From the NCBI GenBank assembly GCA_034659995.1, contig JAYEIH010000068.1, forward strand, positions 1 through 53,496: 53,496 bases of DNA. Reading direction: 5' to 3'. Below the pieces are notes generated by a model. The model saw only the letters and a list, made by a program, of their open reading frames with translations, had not been told where the DNA came from and ran no database searches. Position numbers and translations under genes: made by a program. Origin of the DNA: JAYEIH01 sp034659995 (GTDB lineage: Archaea; Methanobacteriota_B; Thermococci; Methanofastidiosales; B48-G16). Shown in pieces: positions 7,388 through 14,986 of this stretch (within the stretch, counting starts at the first letter, position 1; each line of letters begins with the position of its first letter).

Positions 7388-8068
7388 ATGAATACAGAAC
7401 TTTTATTTCTGAAAGACTCGTATAAACGGGAATTTGAGGCTGAGGTTTTGAACTTTGAGAAGAACTATGTTGTTCTGGATCGGACGTGCTTTTATCCGAA
7501 AGGTGGAGGTCAGGACTGCGATACAGGGACACTTGGGGATTTTACCGTATCGAAGGTAAAGAAGAAGAAGGGCAAGGTGTTGCATAAGATAGACGGTACA
7601 CCAGAGGAAGGCGATACGGTTACCGGAAAACTGGACTGGGAGAGGAGGTACAGTTTAATGAAGTACCACACGGCACTTCACATTCTGAGTCGGGCCGTTT
7701 TCAATCGTTACGGCGGTGCCGTAGCCGGCAATCAGATACATCCGCATAAGGCACGTATTGATTTTGATCTTGAGGAAATTAAGGATGAAAAAGAGATAGA
7801 GGAAAAAACAAATGAAATTATAAAAGAGGGGCGACCCGTGAAGACCTTTACCGTTCCGCGGGAAAAAGCAGCTGAACTGGTCGATGAAAAAACAAGACTG
7901 GACCTTATTCCGGATTTTATCAAAGATATCAGAGTTATTGATATTGAGGGCTATGATATCGATGCCTGCGGCGGTACTCATGTAAAGAACACAGAGGAGA
8001 TAGGAGAGATAGAGATAACGAATGTCGAGAGCAAAGGTAAAAGAAGAAAAAGGGTGACTATCGTTTAA
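7388..8068 (+). CDS. alaX: AlaX-type alanyl-tRNA editing hydrolase, 226 aa
   Basis: A free-standing homologue of the AlaRS editing domain that hydrolyses Ser- or Gly-tRNA(Ala). The zinc-binding motif pair is visible: HTALHILSRAV (HxxxH) at about residues 93-103 and CGGTHV near residues 195-200. The N-terminal FYPKGGGQDCDTG and the length fit the AlaX-M group. The start is leaderless, 25 bases after the shared TATA element. The gene is convergent with the fibrillarin gene, and the 3' ends overlap by 11 bases. Confidence 0.9.
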   Translation: MNTELLFLKDSYKREFEAEVLNFEKNYVVLDRTCFYPKGGGQDCDTGTLGDFTVSKVKKKKGKVLHKIDGTPEEGDTVTGKLDWERRYSLMKYHTALHILSRAVFNRYGGAVAGNQIHPHKARIDFDLEEIKDEKEIEEKTNEIIKEGRPVKTFTVPREKAAELVDEKTRLDLIPDFIKDIRVIDIEGYDIDACGGTHVKNTEEIGEIEITNVESKGKRRKRVTIV

Positions 8069-8687
8069 AGAGGAAAAATGCATGGTCCTTTTCGTAGGGT
8101 TCCAGTCTTAGCGACTCAAGGATCTCGAAATGCTCCTCAAGTTTTTTTCTTTCCCCTTTGAAGATTTTTTTTGGTGAGGCCGTTACGTCAATACTCCTGG
8201 CCTTGACGCAAAACGCACCATAGCCCCTGAAAAATATAGAGTTTTTGATCAGGATCTCCGTCTGATTGGGCTGTGCTATATCTTGGTAGAGAAAATCCAC
8301 CCTTTCCAGTAAATGGGCATAGTTTTCGGGACGGTTTGCATCCTCAAGGAGAGGAAACATATTCTTTCTTTTTTCACAGAGCCCTACGAGCTTCCGCATC
8401 GGCCTTGGCGAGAACTCCACGCAGTATATCCTCCCGTTTTCTGCGATATCGGAGATATGAGATGGCGTCGTTCCTGAGGCCGCTCCGAGGTACAGAACTT
8501 TGGAATCCTTTTTAAGTGGTACTCTCTCAAGACCTTTTAACAGTGCGGCAGCGAGCTTCGATCTGTGGGGATCCCAGTACCGATACTCTACACCCTCAAC
8601 TTTTATCAGCTTTTCATTGTATACCGCTTCTCCCGGGACGAGGTTTTTAGTATATAATCTGTCCTCTTTTTTTATGATATTTTCCAT
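8058..8687 (-). CDS. flpA: fibrillarin-like rRNA/tRNA 2'-O-methyltransferase, 209 aa
   Basis: The SAM-dependent methyltransferase of the archaeal C/D box sRNP. The family core is present: YRYWDPHRSKLAAALL, the SAM loop VLYLGAASGTTPSHISDI, VEFSPRPMR and the C-terminal LEPYEKDHAFF. A longer frame begins at 8756, but GGAGGT lies just before the ATG at 8687 and the protein from there has the normal fibrillarin length. The gene follows nop5 by four bases, and the two products form one complex with L7Ae on C/D RNAs. Confidence 0.95.
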   Translation of the reverse strand: MENIIKKEDRLYTKNLVPGEAVYNEKLIKVEGVEYRYWDPHRSKLAAALLKGLERVPLKKDSKVLYLGAASGTTPSHISDIAENGRIYCVEFSPRPMRKLVGLCEKRKNMFPLLEDANRPENYAHLLERVDFLYQDIAQPNQTEILIKNSIFFRGYGAFCVKARSIDVTASPKKIFKGERKKLEEHFEILESLRLEPYEKDHAFFLFKR

Positions 8688-8691
8688 TGTA

Positions 8692-9648
8692 TTACCTCCT
8701 CTTTTTCCGTATGCTTGCGAGCCGTTTCTCAAACTTCTCTGCAATGCTTTCGTCAAACTTGCCGGAGTAGAAGTCGAGTTTTGCGGCTATTGCTATCTTT
8801 GAAGCGAGGCTCCGTGCTATCTTGCCCCTCTGCCATTCTGGCGCGTTGTGTATTCTTGGGTCCTGAAAGATAATCCCGTGTTTTGGTGGTTTTGTACCCT
8901 TTCGCAGATGTCTGAACAGTGCGGACTCCGCGCCGAGCAGCTGTACCGTAGAGGCGGGAAGTCTTGCAAGTCCCTTTAGGCTCCCGGCCAGGGAGATAAG
9001 CTTTGCCGCGAGAACGGGACTTATAAGGTTTGACATATTTGGCGCAAATGTTTCCATGCTCTCTTCTACGTATGCCGCAAGTTCCTCTCTCATATTGTAC
9101 ATCCTCTCGAGCTCCTCGGCAAAGATTTTCATTGCTTCGAGATCTCTTTTTTCCATATCGGCTCCCATACTTTTTTCCTTCCGTTTTTCTCCCTTTACCA
9201 TCTCTATGAACGCGATAGGATCCTCCACGCTGTCAGATATCTCCGGGGAATAAAGACCGTACCACTCTCTCAGTCTCTCGGAAAAGTAGTTCAGGCTTTC
9301 ATCCACCTGTTCAAGCGCCTCAACACTTCGAATTGCCAGATTATCCTTATGTTCAGATGCCTTTTTGATTTTTTTCTTTGTACGTTCAATGTAGTACTCA
9401 TTGTCCATTTCCATAATGGAATCAAGGTTACTCCGCAGGTATGCTCCACCTTCATTTGGAAACTCGTACTCCGCATTTAGTTTTTTGGCCATCTCTTTGT
9501 TCTCAAGAACCGCATCGGGATGCTTTTTATATAGTTTTTTTATATTTCTCTCTGGTTTATGCGGATTTTTAAAGAATTTTCGGCCTATGATTTCCCCATT
9601 TTTTATTATGAATACTCCAAACGCATTAAAAACAAGATATTTTTTCAT
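8692..9648 (-). CDS. nop5: C/D box RNP scaffold protein Nop5 (Nop56/58 homologue), 318 aa
   Basis: Nop5 bridges L7Ae-bound C/D RNA and fibrillarin. Its order of parts is visible: an N-terminal fibrillarin-binding domain, a charged coiled-coil middle (about residues 95-200), and the C-terminal Nop domain with APNMSNLISPVLAAKLI, LARLPASTVQLLGAE and HGIIFQDPRIHNAP. A start at 9648, preceded by GGAGT, gives MKKYLVFNAFGVF; the upstream extension to 9690 is not family-like. It overlaps rpiA by ATGA and precedes flpA by four bases. Confidence 0.95.
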   Translation of the reverse strand: MKKYLVFNAFGVFIIKNGEIIGRKFFKNPHKPERNIKKLYKKHPDAVLENKEMAKKLNAEYEFPNEGGAYLRSNLDSIMEMDNEYYIERTKKKIKKASEHKDNLAIRSVEALEQVDESLNYFSERLREWYGLYSPEISDSVEDPIAFIEMVKGEKRKEKSMGADMEKRDLEAMKIFAEELERMYNMREELAAYVEESMETFAPNMSNLISPVLAAKLISLAGSLKGLARLPASTVQLLGAESALFRHLRKGTKPPKHGIIFQDPRIHNAPEWQRGKIARSLASKIAIAAKLDFYSGKFDESIAEKFEKRLASIRKKRR

Positions 9649-10298
9649 AACTCCTTCACTCCTTTTTTCGTACCCATTAAAACGGTGCATTTCTTTGTGA
9701 AAATGCCATTTTCTATGACACCGGGGATGGTATTAAGCTCTTTTTCTTTTTTCTCCGGATCTTTTACGGTAAATCCAAGGTCAATAATGAAATTTCCATT
9801 ATCCGTGATTGCAGGACCGTCTTTCTTTTCTGCCATCCGCAACTCAGGATTCAGATCTTTTAACTCCACATAAACCGTTTTCCATGCAGTGGGAAGTATC
9901 TCGATGGGAATTTTAGCCCTTTCTCCAAGATTTTTTACGAGTTTACCCTCATCTATGAGCACATAAAACTTATCTGCAGCATAGTCTATGATTTTTTCCT
10001 GGAGCAGTGCTGCACCTCTTCCCTTTACAAGGAAATTATGGGGATCTACCTCATCCGCCCCGTCAAAGGCCTTTTTGGGCGCGTACTCTTCTAAACTCAC
10101 CATACGTATCTTATTTTCAGTTCCCGCCATTTTTGCCTGAAATGAGGTGGGAATCCCATATACCGTCAGTTCCTCCTTTTTTATTCTATTACCGAGAGCC
10201 TTTACAAACTCGAGGGTTGTGGAGCCGGTACCCAGGCCTATCAGATCGCCATCGTTCACAAGCTCAGCGGCATATTTCCCTACCATTTTTTTCAACAT
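9645..10298 (-). CDS. rpiA: ribose-5-phosphate isomerase A, 217 aa
   Basis: Interconverts ribose 5-phosphate and ribulose 5-phosphate, feeding PRPP for nucleotide and histidine synthesis. Signatures are GLGTGSTTLEFVKAL (phosphate loop), FDGADEVDP with the catalytic acid, and LVKGRGAALLQEKI with the lysine pair. Full length, no anomaly. It lies 30 bases after the DUF99 gene and is coupled to nop5 by an ATGA overlap, so DUF99-rpiA-nop5-flpA probably forms one operon. Confidence 0.95.
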   Translation of the reverse strand: MLKKMVGKYAAELVNDGDLIGLGTGSTTLEFVKALGNRIKKEELTVYGIPTSFQAKMAGTENKIRMVSLEEYAPKKAFDGADEVDPHNFLVKGRGAALLQEKIIDYAADKFYVLIDEGKLVKNLGERAKIPIEILPTAWKTVYVELKDLNPELRMAEKKDGPAITDNGNFIIDLGFTVKDPEKKEKELNTIPGVIENGIFTKKCTVLMGTKKGVKEL

Positions 10299-10328
10299 AT
10301 TATCCCTTGCGCTGCTATTTTTATATGG

Positions 10329-10901
10329 TTATGGTTTTCTCGAGGCCTCGCCGCGGACAATACCCGTGGCCACCATATGGGCAACTCTCACCGGCTCCGG
10401 AAGCGAGGAGTGGGTTGCGGACATTCTTATCAGCTTTTCAGCCTCCGCCCTCTCCAATCCATAGAACTGGTAGTACAGCTCCTTATCATCTTTCATCTCT
10501 ACTTTGTATATCTTCCCTGCTTTAGCGATCATTTTCTCTCGTCTTTCCGAGTGATCAAGATGTGTCAATGCCTTTTTAATAGAGTCTATATCGGGCATTC
10601 GTCGGATAACAATAACACACGGTAATCCTGTTTTCCTGGATATTTGTTGGATATCAATGGTATTAAATCCTCCGAAAGTGACGCCGTCGAACATGATCAC
10701 TCGCAGGTCCTGATGTTTTGTCGTTTTGACCATCTCGATGATTTTTTCCGTGGCGTCGAGGCCGTCCTTCTTTATATGTGTCGATAATACGCCGTCTATC
10801 CAGAATCCCCCCCGAAAGACGATGCCTACGACTAAAACATTCTCACCAACTATGGAACCATCATCTACCCCCAGGATGCGAATCTCCGGTTTTATTCTCA
10901 T
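10329..10901 (-). CDS. DUF99 protein (endonuclease V-related fold), 190 aa
   Basis: The N-terminal RILGVDDGSIVG and the VIMFDGVTFGGFNTIDI segment are the hallmarks of DUF99, an archaeal family distantly related to endonuclease V; the acidic residues D13-D14 and the DG pair near residue 96 sit where the nuclease metal site lies. Activity in archaea is not well defined. A box TTTTATAG around 10924-10932 lies about 26 bases before the ATG, so the transcript is probably leaderless and begins the rpiA-nop5-flpA operon. Confidence 0.85.
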   Translation of the reverse strand: MRIKPEIRILGVDDGSIVGENVLVVGIVFRGGFWIDGVLSTHIKKDGLDATEKIIEMVKTTKHQDLRVIMFDGVTFGGFNTIDIQQISRKTGLPCVIVIRRMPDIDSIKKALTHLDHSERREKMIAKAGKIYKVEMKDDKELYYQFYGLERAEAEKLIRMSATHSSLPEPVRVAHMVATGIVRGEASRKP

Positions 10902-10959
10902 TACTTGTTATAAAGAGGAGAGCTATAAAATGGTTGTGGGCTGAATATCATACAGCGTT

Positions 10960-11052
10960 ATGGCAATAGTTCCTCTATTATTGCGAGCGCCTGAAGATCT
11001 CGATGTGGTGAAGTACGTTGGAAAGAGGATCCAGAGCTGGGTGGGAGGGTAA
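10960..11052 (+). CDS. possible 30-aa mini-protein in the DUF99-hepT intergenic region
   Basis: This 330-base stretch (10902-11231) holds no clear gene. The best candidate is an ATG frame of 30 codons starting MAIVPLLLRAPEDLD and ending RIQSWVGG. It starts 33 bases after the AT box that also serves DUF99 in the other direction. No ribosome binding site and no family likeness are seen, so it is a weak call. On the minus strand at 11119-11193 a 24-codon frame (MAWFKPLMPK...) is equally unsupported. I see no RNA gene or repeat in the region. Confidence 0.2.
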   Translation: MAIVPLLLRAPEDLDVVKYVGKRIQSWVGG

Positions 11053-11231
11053 GTATCGCTCTGGAGCCTCCAAGATGATACTAGTATATATGTTTGCAAA
11101 TGTTTTCAGGAGAGAAGTCTATGAATATTCCTCTCTATCTTTTTCTAGTTCTTCCTTTACCATTTTAGGCATTAAAGGCTTAAACCATGCCATGTTTACC
11201 AGCAAACCTAACCGAAAATCCCAACCCCCTC

Positions 11232-11579
11232 TTATTTCTTCTCTTCTTTTTTAATAAGATTCCTCAGTTCAGTTTTCAAAGAAGGGATATCCCTTTCAAC
11301 TGTATCCCAGACGGCATCTATGTCCACACCCAAATAATTATGTATTAGCTTGTCTCTCATTCCTGTCATGTCTCTCCAGGGTATTTCAGGATGTCTTTTT
11401 CTAATCTCCTTGGATAATCTCTTTGTAGCCTCACCTATTATCTCTATCTGCCTTATTACTCCGTCTTGTATAAGATTATCTTCCATGAACTCTTTGTATT
11501 TTATACCCTGAGTGTACTCTTCTATTTTTGTTATAGCATCTAAGATGTGCCTTAAATATACGGAATCATCTTTTTTCAT
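11232..11579 (-). CDS. hepT: HepT-like HEPN toxin (DUF86), 115 aa
   Basis: HEPN-domain ribonuclease-type toxin of the HepT/MntA system. The conserved RxxxxHxY motif is intact (RDKLIHNY, R75, H80, Y82), and GVIRQIEIIGEATKRLS is the usual DUF86 helix. The gene overlaps the upstream nucleotidyltransferase by four bases, the standard antitoxin-first order. In characterised systems MntA adds AMP to the Tyr next to the HEPN histidine and silences the toxin; Y82 is present here. Confidence 0.88.
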   Translation of the reverse strand: MKKDDSVYLRHILDAITKIEEYTQGIKYKEFMEDNLIQDGVIRQIEIIGEATKRLSKEIRKRHPEIPWRDMTGMRDKLIHNYLGVDIDAVWDTVERDIPSLKTELRNLIKKEEKK

Positions 11580-11863
11580 CCGTAAATTACCTCCATTTCC
11601 TTTTTTATCGTATCAACCAAGTACGGACTAATAGATTTTTCCGTCAGCAAATCCACTCTTATTCCCAAGGTTTCAGACAGTTCCCTTTCTATTCTCACAA
11701 GCTCAAGGAGGCTTTTTCTTTCTGAAAATTCCACGATAATATCTATATCGCTTCCCGGTTTTTCTTCTGACCTCACATAAGAACCAAATACAGATACTTT
11801 TTTTGCCCCCCGATTTTTGAGTAGCCGAGCAATTTTTTCAAAAATTTCTTCTCTATTTATCAT
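11576..11863 (-). CDS. mntA: MntA-like minimal nucleotidyltransferase antitoxin, 95 aa
   Basis: Minimal nucleotidyltransferase with the GSxxxxxxxxxxDxD motif complete: FGSYVRSEEKPGSDIDIIVEF, G27, S28, D39 and D41. It is expected to AMPylate HepT. A box (GTATAAAACT on the minus strand, 11881-11893) lies about 24 bases before the ATG, so the pair is probably transcribed leaderless from here. The unit stands alone between housekeeping operons, which fits acquisition as a mobile stabilising module. Confidence 0.88.
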   Translation of the reverse strand: MINREEIFEKIARLLKNRGAKKVSVFGSYVRSEEKPGSDIDIIVEFSERKSLLELVRIERELSETLGIRVDLLTEKSISPYLVDTIKKEMEVIYG

Positions 11864-11943
11864 TTTTACCTCTTAGCCTGGAGTTTTATACAATTTTTTG
11901 ATTTTCATCTCTATTTCCCTACTCTCTATAGATTCTGATCTTA

Positions 11944-12198
11944 TCAGAACATCCCGAGGATTGTCGGTATCACCCGGAGTAGGACATAGAATAAAAAGAC
12001 GATTATCAGGATATCAAGGACCTTTTTTGTAAAGTCGAAGCCCGCTTTGAGAATAATCAGGAGAATAAGCACGCCCAGCGGCCCCACGGCATCGGGGGGC
12101 ACCATGCCCGCAGTGGCATCTGAAATAGCCCCGGCTATTAACTTTGCCATATCTATCATCATCTCCACAATAGTAAGGATCAGCTCTGTGATTTCCAT
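11944..12198 (-). CDS. small membrane protein, 84 aa, unknown function
   Basis: Very hydrophobic, with three candidate membrane helices (about residues 4-28, 38-56 and 60-80) separated by a GMVPPDAVGPLG turn and an FDFTKK loop. The box GGTTTAAATACC (centre near 12223) lies 25 bases before the ATG. No family is recognised. It lies between the toxin-antitoxin pair and the PRTase regulator on the same strand but has its own promoter. Confidence 0.65.
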   Translation of the reverse strand: MEITELILTIVEMMIDMAKLIAGAISDATAGMVPPDAVGPLGVLILLIILKAGFDFTKKVLDILIIVFLFYVLLRVIPTILGMF

Positions 12199-12234
12199 AC
12201 TCTCACCTTCTGCGTTCGGTATTTAAACCTTTTG

Positions 12235-12924
12235 TCATAACTCTATCAGCACCTTGAGATTTTCATCTTTAATCATCCTCAGGCCTTCCTTTTTCACGGC
12301 AATAATGACAAAGATACCGCACACCCTTGCTCCGCTCCTTTTTACCAGATTTATGAGAGCTCGCTGTGTTTCACCACTTCGTATAACGTCGTCCACTATC
12401 AGAACATCCTCTCTCCTTCGAATTGCATTCTTCGGAAGGTACAACGAGATTATATTACCCGATGAAGAGGGGATATACGACTCCTCAAGGAACTTTTTTA
12501 CACCCACCTCCTTTTTTTGTTTTGCAAACACCATATTCACGTTGTATGCGTCGGCTATTTTTCCTGCCAAAGGTATACCATCGATAGCGGAGGTAAAAAC
12601 CTTATCCACTCCTTCAAAGAGCATCGTGCAGTACCGCGCAACCCTTCTTAGAAGAAAGGTGTTATAGAGGAGTCTTGTATTGTCGAAGTACTCTCCGTTG
12701 AAGACGAGATGTCCTCTGACCTCCTCTTTCAGGTCAAAATCTTCATTGTACGACCTTAAAAAAAGCTTCATTTTTTCATTTCCCGGCAGATTTCGCCCGG
12801 ATATATATCGATTTAACACAGTGATGGGAAGCCCAAACTTCTCCGAGATCTCCCTGTAGGTATGGTCCTCTTTTAGGTACCTGAGATACTCCACGGCCTG
12901 CAGCTTTTTCTCAAGGTTCTTCAT
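12235..12924 (-). CDS. GfcR/PyrE-like transcription regulator with PRTase domain, 229 aa
   Basis: The N-terminal 60 residues form a helix-turn-helix (YREISEKFGLPITVLNRYIS), followed by a type I phosphoribosyltransferase domain with the PRPP-binding loop VLIVDDVIRSGETQRAL near residue 175-190. Archaeal proteins of this layout (GfcR in haloarchaea) control sugar or nucleotide metabolism and probably sense a phosphoribosyl ligand. They were formerly annotated as orotate phosphoribosyltransferase. A box with TTTATAAATA at 12940-12960 fits a leaderless start. Confidence 0.8.
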   Translation of the reverse strand: MKNLEKKLQAVEYLRYLKEDHTYREISEKFGLPITVLNRYISGRNLPGNEKMKLFLRSYNEDFDLKEEVRGHLVFNGEYFDNTRLLYNTFLLRRVARYCTMLFEGVDKVFTSAIDGIPLAGKIADAYNVNMVFAKQKKEVGVKKFLEESYIPSSSGNIISLYLPKNAIRRREDVLIVDDVIRSGETQRALINLVKRSGARVCGIFVIIAVKKEGLRMIKDENLKVLIEL

Positions 12925-12964
12925 ATCTTATCTACAGAGCGTATATTTATAAATCTTGTATATT

Positions 12965-14083
12965 TCATGCACCTTTTCTCTGACGCATCAGCCACAGAGA
13001 GAGCAGAAACCAGTTTGAGGGGTCTTCCTCCTTAGTTTCCATAATGTAGGCAAATGTGTTCTTGAGCTTCCTCCTGTCTTTTTCCATTCCCCGCTCTGTG
13101 AGCAGAGATGCAGCGAGAAGAAAGGAGTGTTCTCCGTAGTAATTCGTGTAATCAGAGGATACCACATAATCTCGCTTATTTGTTTCTTCATATCGTTTGT
13201 AATCAAATTTCAGGCCTTCGGGACTGCCTATGACCCTTCCTTCTGAGAGAGCGGCCTCATAGTTTTCTTTATAAGCGAGAATATCATAGACGCTGCCGCC
13301 GTTCCACAGAGTTTCAAACCATTTTTGAGCCTCTATAAGACTTTCTTTATACCTTTCGTTCTCTGTATTTTTGTAGCACTGCCATAATCCGAGCATTGCC
13401 ATTACTGCATACCATGAGGACTGGTCCCGTCGTATCGGTATCCGGGTGTATCCGTCATACCACCCTCCGTTTTTTAGCTGCATCTTCCACAGCGCATCCC
13501 CGAGTTCCTCTGCATACTCACGATACTTTTTATCATAAGGGACCAGTGCCGCAATGCCAAGCGCCATAATTCCGAGGTCATTGGGGCTTGTCCAGTAGTA
13601 GCACTCCAGACTGCTCTGCGGTTTCCCTCCATGCCGTGCATTCTTCGATATCTCGGTAATCTTTATCTTGTTTATCTCTTTCCAATCTTCTATCTCGTTT
13701 ATCAAGAACTTCCCTCCTTTTAAAGCTGCTTTTTTGTATTTTTCCATATCTGTCCGTTTGTACCCCTCTATCAGCGAGAAAACGCAGAGTCCTGTACATA
13801 GTTTTGCATTGATATTATCGTTTATCTCCCCGTTCTCTTTCTGTACCTCAACAAGCCTGTCGAAAATCTTCTCGCTCCTTTCTATATCAAACTCCGTGAG
13901 GAATATGGCTGTGTATCCCATTTTAATAACAGAGAGATCACTCAGATCCTTTTCTTTTACGTGTCCATACTCTTGGATGCCCTGGTTCTCAATCCGTTCC
14001 TCCACTGTAATAAATGAAAACTGGCTCAGAAGTAAGAGAATGATGATAAGGAACGACCATACCCAGATGAGCTTTTTGTCCAT
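12965..14083 (-). CDS. membrane-anchored alpha/alpha-toroid protein (glycosidase/terpenoid-like fold), 372 aa
   Basis: A single N-terminal membrane segment (LIWVWSFLIIILLLLSQF) anchors an external domain built of repeated helical pairs: GLCVFSLIEGYKRTD, DLGIMALGIAALVPYDKK, ALWKMQLKNGGWYDGYTR and WYAVMAMLGLWQCYK. These resemble (alpha/alpha)6 barrels of six-hairpin glycosidases or prenyltransferase-like proteins, so a role in surface polysaccharide handling is plausible but unproven. A longer frame starts at 14149, but a box at about 14104-14113 places a leaderless start at 14083 (MDKKLIW). Confidence 0.65.
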   Translation of the reverse strand: MDKKLIWVWSFLIIILLLLSQFSFITVEERIENQGIQEYGHVKEKDLSDLSVIKMGYTAIFLTEFDIERSEKIFDRLVEVQKENGEINDNINAKLCTGLCVFSLIEGYKRTDMEKYKKAALKGGKFLINEIEDWKEINKIKITEISKNARHGGKPQSSLECYYWTSPNDLGIMALGIAALVPYDKKYREYAEELGDALWKMQLKNGGWYDGYTRIPIRRDQSSWYAVMAMLGLWQCYKNTENERYKESLIEAQKWFETLWNGGSVYDILAYKENYEAALSEGRVIGSPEGLKFDYKRYEETNKRDYVVSSDYTNYYGEHSFLLAASLLTERGMEKDRRKLKNTFAYIMETKEEDPSNWFLLSLWLMRQRKGA

Positions 14084-14189
14084 ACAAAAAAAATCACACC
14101 CTGGATTATAAAGTTTTCTTTTTATATTTTTGCCAAAACTCACACCCAAAGAAATAGCAAAGTTTATATATTGTTATCTAAAGAAGTTA

Positions 14190-14255
14190 TGGATAAAATT
14201 CATGAGAGAAAAAATTTTATGGACAAGGGCTTTAAAGAACAGGTACATATCTAAC
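14190..14255 (+). CDS. leaderless 21-aa mini-ORF ahead of the ABC exporter genes
   Basis: The box TTTATATA at 14164-14171 lies 23 bases before this ATG. The frame runs MDKIHERKNF...QVHI and stops at 14253-14255, 11 bases before the ABC ATPase. That ATPase has its own GGTGATC ribosome binding site at 14257-14263, unlike most first genes here, so the mRNA probably begins with this mini-ORF. It could be a translated leader. The peptide has no recognised family. Confidence 0.35.
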
Positions 14256-14266
14256 GGTGATCAAAA

Positions 14267-14986
14267 ATGAGTAACGCTGTGGAAATTATCGGACTCGTGA
14301 AGGAGTTTGGAGATATACGAGCTGTCAATGGCGCTTCATTTGTTATACCAAAAGGTAGAATATTTGGACTGATCGGACCGAACGGCGCCGGCAAAACAAC
14401 GGCACTGAGAATAATATCAACACTCTTACAGCTCACCTCAGGCAAGGTCACGGTATTCGGGCATGATGTAGCGGAGGAGGCCTCGGAGGTACGAAAACTG
14501 ATAAGCTACCTCCCTGAGGATGCCGGAGCCTATAAGAACCTTACAGGAAGGCGATACCTGCATTTTATCGCAGAATTCTTTGGAGACGGAGAGGAAATAA
14601 ATGAGATAGTGCAAAGAGGAGTAAAAATTGCGGATCTCGAAGAAAGAATTGATGATAAGGTGGATACATACAGTAAAGGAATGATGCGGAGACTTTTGGT
14701 TGGGAGAGCCTTAATGATTGATCCGAAACTTGCCATACTCGATGAGCCCACCTCGGGTCTGGACGTGATAAATGCCCAGGAGATAAGGAAGATTATAAAA
14801 AACTCGACAAAAAGAGGAAGTTCAGTTCTGTTATCCTCCCATAATATGCTGGAGGTGGAGTTTCTCTGCGATACCATTGCACTTATAAATGAGGGAAAAA
14901 TAGTGGAACAGGGAGATCCTGTCGAGCTGAAGGAAAAGTATAATGCAGACAATATTGAAGAAGTCTTCACGGGAGTGATACAATGA
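14267..14986 (+). CDS. ABC exporter ATPase (NatA/CcmA type), 239 aa
   Basis: Complete ABC ATPase: Walker A GPNGAGKTT near residue 38, a signature variant YSKGMMRRLLVGRALM near residue 140, Walker B LAILDEPTSGLDV and the switch histidine in SSHNMLEVEF. The DVxxxRKLISYLPEDAGAY segment is typical of NatA-type exporters. It is coupled by ATGA to the permease. It probably exports Na+, drug or lipid-like substrates, with no means of choosing from sequence alone. Confidence 0.9.
   Translation: MSNAVEIIGLVKEFGDIRAVNGASFVIPKGRIFGLIGPNGAGKTTALRIISTLLQLTSGKVTVFGHDVAEEASEVRKLISYLPEDAGAYKNLTGRRYLHFIAEFFGDGEEINEIVQRGVKIADLEERIDDKVDTYSKGMMRRLLVGRALMIDPKLAILDEPTSGLDVINAQEIRKIIKNSTKRGSSVLLSSHNMLEVEFLCDTIALINEGKIVEQGDPVELKEKYNADNIEEVFTGVIQ

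Noticed and set aside
11119..11193. 24-codon frame MAWFKPLMPK... on the minus strand after hepT
   Set aside because: No ribosome binding site or promoter, and the open stretch continues upstream through the end of hepT in another frame.
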